Positions 55,057 through 63,319 of a stretch of DNA of 64,000 nucleotides are shown in pieces (within the stretch, counting starts at the first letter, position 1; every line of letters begins with the position of its first letter). Under the pieces are notes generated by a model that made no database searches, was not told the DNA's origin, and saw nothing but the letters and a program-made list of their open reading frames with translations. The position numbers were made by a program, and so were the translations under genes. The DNA is from Campylobacter sp. RM5004 (GTDB lineage Bacteria > Campylobacterota > Campylobacteria > Campylobacterales > Campylobacteraceae): positions 1,392,409-1,456,408 of the forward strand of contig NZ_CP059599.1 in the NCBI RefSeq assembly GCF_022369455.1. Direction: 5' to 3'.

Positions 55057-55468
55057 AATATTCCTTTAGTTTATTTTCATAATATAGCACTTTTTCTGGT
55101 GATTTTTCTATTATATTATCTTTAAACTTATAACCATTTTTATAAAAATTAATCAAATTATTACAAGCATTAATGCTTTTATATTCACATGCTAAATCAT
55201 AATATTTAAGAGCTTTTTTAACATCTTTTTTTAGTTCAAAACCTTCAAAAAACATAGAAGCTAAAAGCTCACAAGAATTGGCATCTTTTTTAAGGCAATT
55301 ATTTTTTAATGTTTTTGCATTATTAAAAATCAAGTTTTGCATTTTTTTAGTATCTTCTTCACTTAATAACTTATCACTATGAAGCTTTGCTTTATCATTT
55401 ACATTTGCAACTATTATTTCATTACTACACGCACTAAAAATTAAAGCTATAAATAAAATAAATCTCAT
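55049..55468 (-). CDS. Lipoprotein with a Sel1-like repeat
   Basis: 139 residues. Signal peptide with lipobox IFSAC (Cys14), then a spacer and a TPR-like Sel1 repeat around CELLASMFFEGFELKKDVKKALKYYDLACEYK with another partial repeat. Sel1 lipoproteins are common and varied in Campylobacterota; function unknown. It overlaps the aminotransferase and flavoprotein genes by a few bases. Confidence 0.78.
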   Translation of the reverse strand: MRFILFIALIFSACSNEIIVANVNDKAKLHSDKLLSEEDTKKMQNLIFNNAKTLKNNCLKKDANSCELLASMFFEGFELKKDVKKALKYYDLACEYKSINACNNLINFYKNGYKFKDNIIEKSPEKVLYYENKLKEYYD

Positions 55469-56580
55469 ATATTTTCCTTATTTAAATATCTTGCAAGTTT
55501 CATTGCACTTGCAAAAGCAAAATGTATATTAAATCCACCTAAAATCCCTGCTACATTAATACATTCTCCTATGAAGAATAAATTTTTATGTTTTATACTC
55601 TCATAATTTTCGTTTAAAGCTTGTAAATTAATTCCACCTTTACAAACTTCTGCTTTATTAAAACCTAGATTTCCAGCAGGCGCAAACTCGTATGAATATA
55701 ATCTATTTATTATATTTTTTGCATCATCTTTATATTTATTCATCGCTAAATCTTCTAAATTATTTGCTTTTAAATATTCTTTTATGAAAGCTTTTGGCAA
55801 TGGTAAATGTGTGCTAGCTTGTTTGTTTTCTTTATAATTTATCTTAAAATCATTCAAAAAATTAATTTTAATCTTGCCTTTATTCCAAAACAACGAAGCA
55901 GATAATACAACAGGGCCACTAATGCCTTTATGAGTAAATAATAATGAGCCTTTAAATCTATCATCAATCACAACATCGGTGCTAATTCCACTAAGATTTT
56001 TCATAAAAAACTCATCTTTTTGTAAGGTAAAAGGAACTAAAGCAGGAGCAAAATCGCAAAATCCTATTTCAAATTCTTTAGCAATTTGCAAAGCTATATC
56101 ACTTACTCCTAATTCTGCATAAGAAATTGCTCCAGTTGCAATAATTAATTTTTTCGTTAAAAACTCACCTTTATTTGTGTGTAATTTAAAGCATTCTTGT
56201 GATTTTTCAACTTTTAAGACTTTTGTATTTAGAATGATTTTAGATTTATTTTCTCTTAATAATTTATCTAAAATCATTTTTGAATTTGGTGCGAAAAATT
56301 GTTTATTTCTTATTTTTACGAATTTAATTTCTTGAAAAAAAGTTAAATTATCTTTATAGCTAAACTCATTTAAAGTATTTTCTAATTTCTCATAATCATC
56401 ACACAAATAAGAGTTTGTGTTAATATTTTCATTAGTTACATTACACTTACCACCACCGCTAATTAAAAGCTTTTTAGCAACTTTTTCATTTTGTTCAATA
56501 ATAAGCGCATTTTGCTTTAAATTAGCAGCTAAAAATAATCCGGCTGCACCAGCTCCTAAAATAATTATTTCGTGTTTAAT
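55465..56580 (-). CDS. HI0933-family flavoprotein with an ATT start
   Basis: 371 residues if read from ATT at 56578-56580. The reading frame from there runs through IKHEIIILGAGAAGLFLAA (GxGxxG FAD site) and ISGGGKCNVTN (family signature), then the C-terminal FAD-binding part GECINVAGILGGFNIHFAFASA. An in-frame TTG at 56404-56406 would delete the FAD site, so the true start is earlier; no ATG, GTG or TTG exists between the in-frame stop at 56596-56598 and 56580, and AAAAGGA lies just before the ATT. The family includes putative NADPH-dependent reductases. An approximate repeat copy at about 56058-56075 encodes KEFEIGF. Confidence 0.8.
   Translation of the reverse strand: MKHEIIILGAGAAGLFLAANLKQNALIIEQNEKVAKKLLISGGGKCNVTNENINTNSYLCDDYEKLENTLNEFSYKDNLTFFQEIKFVKIRNKQFFAPNSKMILDKLLRENKSKIILNTKVLKVEKSQECFKLHTNKGEFLTKKLIIATGAISYAELGVSDIALQIAKEFEIGFCDFAPALVPFTLQKDEFFMKNLSGISTDVVIDDRFKGSLLFTHKGISGPVVLSASLFWNKGKIKINFLNDFKINYKENKQASTHLPLPKAFIKEYLKANNLEDLAMNKYKDDAKNIINRLYSYEFAPAGNLGFNKAEVCKGGINLQALNENYESIKHKNLFFIGECINVAGILGGFNIHFAFASAMKLARYLNKENI
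56058..56075 (-). repeat. Dispersed repeat copy inside the flavoprotein gene
   Basis: AAATCCTATTTCAAATTC, lacking one T of the consensus. Read antisense within the FAD domain. Confidence 0.5.
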
Positions 56581-56591
56581 GGTATTTCCTT

Positions 56592-57122
56592 TTAATTAGT
56601 TTTTTTACAAATTGAAGCTGTTTTAAAAACCATATAAAAACCATTCATACCTATACCTAATTTAGCATTATCGTTTGTATAAGTATAAGAATTTCTTTTA
56701 GTAGCTGAAATCTCTAATAAAGTCATTCTCAAAACACCTTTTATGAAGTTTTTATCTAATACTATTTCTTCTTTTTCTAATATTATTTGCATACAAGCTA
56801 TTGCAGTTGAAATAACCTTTACAGCTAGTGTTCTATTTACAAAATAAGTATGCTCAGTAAGTAAGTAGCCATACCAAGAAAGAACTTTATAAGGGCAAGT
56901 ATCTTCAATGGCGATATTGTGCTTTTTAGCATAATTTATGTAATGTTCTATAACTTTATCAGCTAAATTCTTTGAAAGCTCACTTGCAAAAATAATATCG
57001 GTATAATGTTTATCGTTGTTTTGAACATAACTTTCATAAAATGTAGTTTTAAAAAATTCCATTAAAGAATAAATCTTTTTAATATCAAAATTTTTTATAT
57101 TTTGAAAATTATCAATAGCCAT
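56592..57122 (-). CDS. Unknown protein, 176 residues
   Basis: No family is recognised. The product is soluble and helical, with aromatic residues and the segment KVLSWYGYLLTEHTYFVNRTLAVKVISTAIACMQIIL in the middle, and no signal peptide. AGGATA lies before the ATG. It lies between a small acidic protein gene and the flavoprotein gene, all on the minus strand with short spacing, so they are probably co-transcribed. Confidence 0.65.
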   Translation of the reverse strand: MAIDNFQNIKNFDIKKIYSLMEFFKTTFYESYVQNNDKHYTDIIFASELSKNLADKVIEHYINYAKKHNIAIEDTCPYKVLSWYGYLLTEHTYFVNRTLAVKVISTAIACMQIILEKEEIVLDKNFIKGVLRMTLLEISATKRNSYTYTNDNAKLGIGMNGFYMVFKTASICKKTN

Positions 57123-57133
57123 ATCTATCCTTT

Positions 57134-57325
57134 TTATATATTAGCAGGTTCGTTTGAAAATCCGTTTGATAACTCTAAAGCTAATTTACTAGCTTTTTTA
57201 GCTTCTTTTTTCATAACTTCTTTATCTTCTAAGCTTTTAACAAACAAAGCACTTTTGCTTTCTTTTTTCTCTTCTTCTTCGTTTAAATCTCCGTTTAAGA
57301 TTTCTTCTAAAGTTTCGTATTTCAT
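57134..57325 (-). CDS. Small acidic hypothetical protein, about 63 residues
   Basis: The better start is ATG at 57323-57325 (MKYETLEEIL), with GGAG five bases upstream; the ATG at 57340 would place the ribosome-binding site inside the gene. The protein is rich in Glu and Lys (residues 15-25 EEEEKKESKS type) and ends FSNEPANI, with no recognised domain. It begins the operon with the unknown 176-residue gene. Confidence 0.6.
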   Translation of the reverse strand: MKYETLEEILNGDLNEEEEKKESKSALFVKSLEDKEVMKKEAKKASKLALELSNGFSNEPANI

Positions 57326-57408
57326 TATTACTCCATTCATAAAAAATTACATTATACTTGAAATTATTAATTTATGTTTTTTATAAAATTTACAAAAAAG
57401 GAGAAAAA

Positions 57409-58008
57409 TTGAAGATTATAATTGCTAGTTCAAACAAAGGAAAATTAAAGGAATTTCAAGATTTATTAAAAGGTCATGAAATATATTTAGCAAGTGATTT
57501 TGTAAAAGAATTTGATCCTATTGAAAATGGAAATAGTTTTAAGCAAAATGCAAAAATAAAAGCAAAAGCTTTATGGCAAGCTTTAGAGAATAAAGAAGAT
57601 TATTGTGTAATTGCTGATGATAGTGGGCTTTGTGTTGAAGCTCTAGATAATCTTCCAGGCATTTATTCTGCTAGATTTGGTGATGATTTTGAAGGCGAGT
57701 TTGCAAATAAAGATGCTAAAAATAGAGCGAAATTAAAAAACGAACTTATAAAATTAGGGATAGATTTTAGTAAAGCAAGTTTTGTTTGTGTGCTTTGTTT
57801 TATATCTAAAGACAAAATGGAATTTGCAAAAGGGACTTGCGATGGCACTATTATTTTAAATGAAGTTGGCGAAAATGGATTTGGCTATGATAGTATGTTT
57901 ATACCTTTTGGTCTTGATAAAAGTTTTGCTGAGCTAAATCAAGATGAAAAAAATAAAATAAGCCATAGATTTAAAGCTTTAGAAGAATTAAAAAAGATTT
58001 TTGATTAA
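57409..58008 (+). CDS. rdgB: RdgB/HAM1 inosine-xanthosine triphosphate pyrophosphatase
   Basis: 199 residues from TTG at 57409 with AAGGAG at 57398-57403. The longer frame from 57358 adds seventeen unrelated residues. SSNKGKLKEFQ, the Mg2+-binding DDSGLCVEAL, GIYSARF, and FGYDSMFIP with NKISHRFKAL are the family hallmarks. It hydrolyses deaminated purine nucleotides such as ITP and XTP, protecting DNA. It ends one base before the tRNA-Val gene on the other strand. Confidence 0.94.
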   Translation: MKIIIASSNKGKLKEFQDLLKGHEIYLASDFVKEFDPIENGNSFKQNAKIKAKALWQALENKEDYCVIADDSGLCVEALDNLPGIYSARFGDDFEGEFANKDAKNRAKLKNELIKLGIDFSKASFVCVLCFISKDKMEFAKGTCDGTIILNEVGENGFGYDSMFIPFGLDKSFAELNQDEKNKISHRFKALEELKKIFD

Positions 58009-58009
58009 A

Positions 58010-58085
58010 TGGTGACCCCGATTGGACTTGAACCAACGACTTTTACCATGTCAAGGTAACACTCTACCACTGAGTTACGGGGTCA
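58010..58085 (-). tRNA. tRNA-Val (GAC)
   Basis: 76 bases including CCA. Minus strand begins TGACCCCGTAACTCAGTGGT, the anticodon loop is CTTGACATG with GAC, and the T arm is GTTGGTTCAAGTCCAAT. Acceptor ends GGGGTCACCA. It lies back to back with rdgB. Confidence 0.95.
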
Positions 58086-58130
58086 AATTATTAGGATTTT
58101 AACAAATCTTTATAAATATATTATTTTTTC

Positions 58131-58159
58131 TTGACATTTTTAAAAAAATAATATATAAT
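58131..58159 (+). promoter_or_regulatory. Consensus sigma-70 promoter of the tRNA-Pro-His-Arg cluster
   Basis: TTGACA at 58131-58136, a spacer of 17, and TATAAT at 58154-58159, about 24 bases before tRNA-Pro. Perfect -35 and -10 boxes are rare in Campylobacter. Confidence 0.8.
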
Positions 58160-58182
58160 GCGGTCTTTCTTATTTAACGGTT

Positions 58183-58260
58183 CGGGGCGTAGCGCAGTCT
58201 GGTTAGCGCACTTGGTTTGGGACCAAGGGGCCGAAGGTTCGAATCCTTTCGCCCCGACCA
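58183..58260 (+). tRNA. tRNA-Pro (TGG)
   Basis: 78 bases including CCA. CGGGGCGTAGCGCAGTCTGG starts the acceptor and D arm; the anticodon loop TTTGGGA gives TGG; T arm AGGTTCGAATCCT. It is the first of three tRNAs read from one promoter. Confidence 0.96.
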
Positions 58261-58280
58261 CTTCTTTTTTTTATTTCAAT

Positions 58281-58358
58281 GGTGAGTGTAGCTCAGTCGG
58301 TTAGAGCATCAGATTGTGGTCCTGAGGGTCGTGGGTTCGATTCCCATCACTCACCCCA
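58281..58358 (+). tRNA. tRNA-His (GTG)
   Basis: 78 bases with CCA and the extra G at position -1 opposite C73, a tRNA-His hallmark. Acceptor GTGAGTG pairs with CACTCAC; anticodon loop TTGTGGT gives GTG. T arm GGGTTCGATTCCC. Lies between tRNA-Pro and tRNA-Arg. Confidence 0.95.
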
Positions 58359-58391
58359 CTTTTGTAAAATCAAATTATAATTATTATTTTG

Positions 58392-58467
58392 CGTTAGTAG
58401 CTCAATGGATAGAGCAACAGACTTCGGATCTGTAGGTTGTGGGTTCGACTCCTACCTAGCGTACCAC
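58392..58467 (+). tRNA. tRNA-Arg (TCG)
   Basis: 76 bases including CCA. GCGTTAGTAGCTCAATGGAT starts the molecule; anticodon loop CTTCGGA gives TCG; T arm GTGGGTTCGACTCCTAC. Third of the cluster. Confidence 0.95.
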
Positions 58468-58560
58468 CTAAAAATATAAAAATTATTAACTCATTTATGG
58501 TTTTATTAAGCTTTATTTCATTTTATTTTGTCATATTATTTTTCACTTTACAAGTTGATA

Positions 58561-58733
58561 TTATTTACTAGAAGTAAGCTTTAAAAAACTTTGCCTACTT
58601 ATATAACAAGCTCTTTCTTTCATACAATCATTTTTAAAATACTTTTGTTTGATTGAGTTTTTTGTATTGTTATTTATTTTGTTAATTCATCTAGTGAATA
58701 TATTATAAATATTCTTATAAAACTAAATAGCAT
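58561..58733 (-). pseudogene. Short gene with a one-base frameshift, about 57 residues
   Basis: ATG at 58731-58733 with AAAGG four bases upstream begins MLFSFIRIFIIYSLDELTK, then TAA. One extra A in the AAAA run near 58677-58680 would continue into NNTKNSIKQKYFKNDCMKE and then RACYISRQSFLKLTSSK, stopping at 58561. The second part is coding-like with two cysteines. Alone it has no start. The protein family is unknown. Frameshift mutation or a sequence error explains the break. It is otherwise the only content of the 58468-58784 spacer. Confidence 0.35.
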
Positions 58734-58768
58734 AATACCTTTTATTACAAATAACAAAAGGTATTAAA

Positions 58769-58786
58769 GAATTTGAAATAGGAATT
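58769..58786 (+). repeat. Dispersed repeat copy at the end of the pseudouridine synthase gene
   Basis: GAATTTGAAATAGGAATT, overlapping the last bases of the minus-strand gene ending at 58785. No inverted partner. Confidence 0.7.
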
Positions 58787-59543
58787 AAAATAGAAAATCT
58801 AAATTAATTCCTTTTAAATCAAAGTCCTTATGAAAATCATTTGGCATAGGGGTTTTAATATCGTAATCAAATATTTTAGTTCTAGCACAATGCAGCATAA
58901 GTCTTGAGCTAATTATTTTACTATATTTAACATCACCTAAAATGCCTAAACCAACGCTATTTAAATGCACTCTTATTTGGTGAGTTCTACCTGTTGCGAT
59001 TTGAACTTTTAATAAAGTTTTTTTACCTTCAATTATTAGTGGCTCTAATCTAGTATAAGCGTATTTTGCATTTTCGCTATTACTTATTTTACTAAAAGCA
59101 CTTTTGCCTTTTATTGTAAGTATTGGTTCATCAATTTCCATTCCTTCGCTTACGATTTTATTCGTAATTGCAAGGTAGAGTTTTTGAACTTTTTCTTTTT
59201 TATACTCATTTTTAGCAGCTTTTAAAAACTCTTCATTTTTTGCAAAAAGCACAATTCCGCTTGTATCTTTATCAAGCCTATTTAAAAGCGTGTAATTATT
59301 CTTAATATGTTCGCTTGCAATTCCTATTGGCTTATTTATTGCTAATAGATTTTCATCTTCAAACAATACACTAAGCTCTGGCTTTGCAAGTTTAAAAATC
59401 GTATTAACAGGCATAAGCCCCCTTGCGATTTCTAATCTTTTTCCACCATGCATTACTAAACCTAAATCTATTAATTCCTTAGCAGCAGAATTTGAAATAC
59501 CTTCTTGGATTGCTAATAATTTATAAGCTTTATCTTGTTTCAT
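58785..59543 (-). CDS. RluA-family pseudouridine synthase
   Basis: 252 residues. LNRLDKDTSGIVLFAKN contains the catalytic Asp; ATGRTHQIRVHLNSVGLGILGD is the family's RTHQIR motif. The N-terminal region is S4-like but short. It is a second RluA-type enzyme (the other is at 23155) with a different rRNA or tRNA target. A partial dispersed repeat near 59488 encodes GISNSA. It overlaps waaA by 14 bases. Confidence 0.87.
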   Translation of the reverse strand: MKQDKAYKLLAIQEGISNSAAKELIDLGLVMHGGKRLEIARGLMPVNTIFKLAKPELSVLFEDENLLAINKPIGIASEHIKNNYTLLNRLDKDTSGIVLFAKNEEFLKAAKNEYKKEKVQKLYLAITNKIVSEGMEIDEPILTIKGKSAFSKISNSENAKYAYTRLEPLIIEGKKTLLKVQIATGRTHQIRVHLNSVGLGILGDVKYSKIISSRLMLHCARTKIFDYDIKTPMPNDFHKDFDLKGINLDFLF

Positions 59544-60660
59544 TCATTGTCCTATCTAAAATTTCACACAAATTATCAAATGTGTAAGCTTCTTTGATTT
59601 TAGCATTTTTTATATTACTAAAATCTATTTCATCACTAATTACAACATTATCAATACATTTTAACATAGCTATTTGAGAATATATAAATTTTCCTGCCGT
59701 AATCTTGCAAAAAAAATGTGCCGGTTCAGCGAAATTATGCCCACCCACATCCACATAAGAGCCGCCTAAAATTACATAATCACTAATAGCATAAAAATTA
59801 ATAAGTTCTCCTAAAGTATCAAGCAAAAATACATTTTTATCTAAATACCCATTAAAATCATCGCTGTATTTATTAAAATCCATATTCAAATTCTTTAATA
59901 AATTAGCAACTTCGCCAAATCTTTCAGGATGTCTTGGAGCTATTATTAAGCATTTATCTTTTAAAAAATTAAAATCTAATTTATTTAAAATAAGTTCTTC
60001 TTCTTTTTCATGTGTGCTTGCGATTAATACAATCTCTTTATTTTTATTTAGCACTTTTGTAACATTAGGCTTATTTGTTATTTTAATATTTGTAAAAACT
60101 TCTATATTTTTTGCACTAAATTGCTCTAAACGCTCTTTATCTTCAATGCTTTGAGCCAAAATAAAATCAAAATTACTAAAAATATTTTCATAGTATTTTT
60201 TAAATTTATAATAATTTTTAAAACTTTTTTCCTTCATTCTAGCATTAAGCAAGATTGTTTTTGCGTTATGATTTTTATATATTTTCAATAAATTAAGCCA
60301 TAGTTCTGCTTCAAATACAACCAAACTTTTAGCCGGTTTTAACCAAAAAAATAAAAACAATTCATAAGGTAATAAAAAAGCATTATCATCTAATTCTTTA
60401 GCTTTTAATAAGCCTGTCTTGCTTGAGCAAGTTAGCAAAACACTAAAGCCTTTATTTTTATAATATCTAATCAAATCACTAAGTGCAACAGCTTCTCCGT
60501 AACTTGCAAAGTGAAAATGAATATCTGCTCTTTTATGCTGTTTAAATGGTAAAAATTTTTGATAAAGTTTAGAGTATTTAGCCTTAAAACTAAGAGGAAT
60601 TAAGGCTAATAAAAAAAATGGATAAAGTAAAATTAAAATTAATATATATAAAAAATACAT
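59530..60660 (-). CDS. waaA: 3-deoxy-D-manno-octulosonic acid transferase (KdtA)
   Basis: 376 residues. The N-terminal membrane anchor (about 1-25) and a GT-B fold follow: FHFASYGEAVALSDLI, LLTCSSKTGL, ASTHEKEEELIL, APRHPERFGEV and GGSYVDVGGHNFAEP (the KDO-binding and EPxxFG-like region). It adds Kdo to lipid A. Order with the zinc-ribbon and Nif3-like genes is as in C. jejuni. Confidence 0.92.
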   Translation of the reverse strand: MYFLYILILILLYPFFLLALIPLSFKAKYSKLYQKFLPFKQHKRADIHFHFASYGEAVALSDLIRYYKNKGFSVLLTCSSKTGLLKAKELDDNAFLLPYELFLFFWLKPAKSLVVFEAELWLNLLKIYKNHNAKTILLNARMKEKSFKNYYKFKKYYENIFSNFDFILAQSIEDKERLEQFSAKNIEVFTNIKITNKPNVTKVLNKNKEIVLIASTHEKEEELILNKLDFNFLKDKCLIIAPRHPERFGEVANLLKNLNMDFNKYSDDFNGYLDKNVFLLDTLGELINFYAISDYVILGGSYVDVGGHNFAEPAHFFCKITAGKFIYSQIAMLKCIDNVVISDEIDFSNIKNAKIKEAYTFDNLCEILDRTMNETR

Positions 60661-60676
60661 TTTTTAATTTTAATCA

Positions 60677-61381
60677 TTACTCTTCTATATAAAGAATTCT
60701 TCCACAATGTGGGCAGTTATTAATCTCATCTCCTTTTAATACTGCACTATAAGTTTTGCTATTTAATTGCATAAAGCAACCATAACAAGCTTGTTTTTTA
60801 ACAGGCACTACTGCTGTATTTTTAGCCCATTTTCTAATTTTTTCATAAAATCCGAAAACTTTATTATCAATTTCGTTAGCTAATTTATCTTTTCTTACAT
60901 AAATTTCTTTTCTTTTTTCTTCAATTGCGTCAAGTGCTGATTTTTGACTAGCAATTGCTAAAGTTAAATCATCATTTAGTTTAGTTATTTCTTTTTGATT
61001 TTCTTTGATTTCATCTTTTTTAACTTCAATATTTTTTTCTATTTTAGTTATTTCATCATTTGCAGCTTCTAATTGCTCTCTTGCGATTTCTTCTTCTAAT
61101 TTTAAAGCATTTGCTTCTTTTTCTGTTTTTACTAAAGCAATTTTTTTAGCTGTATCGTTTATTTTTGTAGTAAATTGAGCTATGTGATTATCTACTTTTA
61201 TTTTATCTTCGTTTAATTCTTTTATACTTTCTTCTAATTTTATGTTTTTATTCTCTAAGCTTTTAATTTTGTCTTCTAAATGATTTGCTTCTTTTTTAGC
61301 ACTTTCAATTTGTGGTAAAAAACTATCAATTTCTTTGTCTAATTTAGAAAGCTCTACTAATTGTGATAAGTGTTTATTCAT
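60677..61381 (-). CDS. Coiled-coil zinc-ribbon protein (HP0958/FlgZ family)
   Basis: 234 residues. A long coiled coil (about 1-180) rich in K, E and I precedes a C4 zinc ribbon CYGCFMQL...CPHC. In H. pylori the family member HP0958 protects RpoN and binds flagellar mRNA; rpoN is at 50715 here and the flagellar gene flgG lies 1 kb away, which supports the same role. The coiled coil could alternatively serve another chaperone use. Confidence 0.83.
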   Translation of the reverse strand: MNKHLSQLVELSKLDKEIDSFLPQIESAKKEANHLEDKIKSLENKNIKLEESIKELNEDKIKVDNHIAQFTTKINDTAKKIALVKTEKEANALKLEEEIAREQLEAANDEITKIEKNIEVKKDEIKENQKEITKLNDDLTLAIASQKSALDAIEEKRKEIYVRKDKLANEIDNKVFGFYEKIRKWAKNTAVVPVKKQACYGCFMQLNSKTYSAVLKGDEINNCPHCGRILYIEE

Positions 61382-61390
61382 AGTATGTCC

Positions 61391-62116
61391 TTAATACTCT
61401 AAAAATGGATTTTTTGAAGAGCTGATTATAATCTCTATCGGTAATTTTTGCAAACAAGATGCTAAAGAATTAGCAAAACAAACTTCGCTTTCATAATGCT
61501 TAATATCAATCAAACTTACACCATTTTCACTAAGTGCTAAAGCATCATGATACTTAATATCTCCTGTTAAAAAAATACTACTTTTCAACTCACTTGCTAA
61601 AGAAATTCCTGAACCTGTGCATACTCCCATTAATTTACTTTCTTTTAAATCTTTTGCTAGTGAAATTGATATTTTTTTAAGTTTTAATCTTTCTTTTAAA
61701 AAATCAGCAAGAGCGAAAATATCCTTAAAATTATTTTCTATATAGGCAATAAATCCATTTTTTTCTACTATATTTTGTCCTAAAATATTTTCACAAAAAT
61801 AAGCATTTAAATGTGATAAATCATAGTTCGTATGCATAGAAATTAAAGCACAATTTTTCTTTATTAATTCTTTTAAAATACTTCCTGCATAATCATTTTT
61901 AATACTCTTTAAACCTTTAAAAATTAGTGGATGATGAGTGATTATTAAAGAATTTGGCAAAAATGATTTTACTTGATTTAAATCTAAATCAAGGCTTAAA
62001 TATATCCTTTCACATAAATCATCATTGCTAAGCAATAAACCGCTATTATCCCAATTCTCTTGCATTTCAAAAGGACTAATCTCATTTAAAAAATTATAAA
62101 TTTCACCAACTCTCAT
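61391..62116 (-). CDS. Nif3-like dinuclear metal-centre protein
   Basis: 241 residues. ENWDNSGLLLSN, LIITHHPLIFKGLKSI and SMHTNYDLSHLNAYF carry the conserved His and Asp ligands; the C-terminal KYHDAL and DIKHYESEVCF segment completes the site. The family (YbgI/NIF3) has an unclear cellular role, possibly GTP cyclohydrolase-like or protein-binding. It starts four bases before the dgkA stop. Confidence 0.9.
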   Translation of the reverse strand: MRVGEIYNFLNEISPFEMQENWDNSGLLLSNDDLCERIYLSLDLDLNQVKSFLPNSLIITHHPLIFKGLKSIKNDYAGSILKELIKKNCALISMHTNYDLSHLNAYFCENILGQNIVEKNGFIAYIENNFKDIFALADFLKERLKLKKISISLAKDLKESKLMGVCTGSGISLASELKSSIFLTGDIKYHDALALSENGVSLIDIKHYESEVCFANSLASCLQKLPIEIIISSSKNPFLEY

Positions 62117-62466
62117 AAAAACTCCTTATATAAAACCACTCCCCAGCAAAGAATGGCAATTAAAATGGTAAAAAACACACCAGCAGAGCCTAAATCTTTA
62201 GCATCTTTTGCAAGCTTGTGGTATTTATTTGTAGCCAAATCAACAACGCTTTCAATCGCCGTATTAAAGCACTCAGCCGCAAATACAAACAAAATTACAG
62301 CTATTAAAAAAGCTTTTTCATAAAGAGAAAAAGGATAAATCAAAGCAAATAAAATAAAGCAAATTCCTATTACAAATTCTATAATAAATGCACTCTCGCT
62401 TAAGGCTCTTTTAATACCTGCTAGAGCGTAGCTTGCGTTTTTAAAAAAAGAATAATTTTTCTTCAT
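62113..62466 (-). CDS. dgkA: Diacylglycerol kinase
   Basis: 117 residues with three helices, the usual length. AECFNTAIESVVDLATNKYHKLAKDAKDLGSAGV carries the catalytic ExxNTAIE motif of DgkA, and GSAGVFF precedes the third helix. It phosphorylates diacylglycerol at the inner membrane. The dispersed-repeat copy at 62361-62379 encodes EFVIGI in the first helix. Confidence 0.92.
   Translation of the reverse strand: MKKNYSFFKNASYALAGIKRALSESAFIIEFVIGICFILFALIYPFSLYEKAFLIAVILFVFAAECFNTAIESVVDLATNKYHKLAKDAKDLGSAGVFFTILIAILCWGVVLYKEFL
62361..62379 (-). repeat. Dispersed repeat copy inside dgkA
   Basis: AAATTCCTATTACAAATTC, one mismatch to the commonest form. It lies within a membrane-helix codon stretch, read sense by the minus-strand gene. 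Confidence 0.6.
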
Positions 62467-62522
62467 AACAACTCCTAAAAATTGATTATAAGAAAAATTA
62501 TTAATAAAAAAGTTTTTGTAAA

Positions 62523-63311
62523 TTATCTCTTCAAGCCATTTACAATTGAAAGCATTTCATCACTTGTTGTGATTGCTTTTGAGTTTGCTTCATAGGCTCT
62601 TTGACCTGTGATTAGGTCTGTCATTTCTTCAACTAATTGAACGTTACTCATTTCAACAAAGTTTTGCTTAATTTGACCAAAACCATTTGTTCCGCCAATT
62701 CCAACAACCACACCACCACTTGCACTTGTTTCTAAAAAGTTATTATCTCCTAAAGCATGTAAGCCACTTGGATTTATAAAGTTTGCAAGCTCAATTTGAC
62801 CTAATTGCACGGCTTCAGGATTTCCTGCTTGAATAACGCTTACAACACCATCGGTTCCAATACCAATAGAAATAGCATCTTCAGGAACGGTAATTTCAGG
62901 AATTAATCTATATCCATCACTATTTACAATAGTTCCTTCACTATCTAATTTAAACGCTCCGTTTCTAGTATAAGCAGTTGTGCCATCAGGAAGTTGCACT
63001 TGAAAAAAGCCATTTCCTGCAATTACAACATCTAATTGATTGCCAGTTTCTTTAAAATATCCTTGTGTAAATTGCTTAGTAATTGCTGTTGGGCGAACTC
63101 CAAGACCTACTTCAATACCTGTTGGACTTTGCGTCGTTGTGCTTGTGCTTGTGCCTGCGTATTCCATTACTTGATACATTAAATCAGCAAATTCTGCCCT
63201 ATTTTTCTTATATCCCATTGTATTTACGTTTGCAATATTGTGAGATGTTGTATCAATTTGCGTTTGCTGCGCTATCATTCCTGTTGCTGCTGTATATAAA
63301 GATCTAAGCAT
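62523..63311 (-). CDS. flgG: Flagellar distal rod protein FlgG
   Basis: 262 residues. MLRSLYTAATGMIAQQTQIDTTSHNIANVNT is the flagellar rod N terminus. The C-terminal NVQLVEEMTDLITGQRAYEANSKAITTSDEMLSIVN is the rod-family coiled coil. It forms the distal rod. It lies eight bases after the FlgF gene with GGAGT upstream of the ATG, and the pair matches C. jejuni. Confidence 0.96.
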   Translation of the reverse strand: MLRSLYTAATGMIAQQTQIDTTSHNIANVNTMGYKKNRAEFADLMYQVMEYAGTSTSTTTQSPTGIEVGLGVRPTAITKQFTQGYFKETGNQLDVVIAGNGFFQVQLPDGTTAYTRNGAFKLDSEGTIVNSDGYRLIPEITVPEDAISIGIGTDGVVSVIQAGNPEAVQLGQIELANFINPSGLHALGDNNFLETSASGGVVVGIGGTNGFGQIKQNFVEMSNVQLVEEMTDLITGQRAYEANSKAITTSDEMLSIVNGLKR

Positions 63312-63319
63312 TTTTACTC

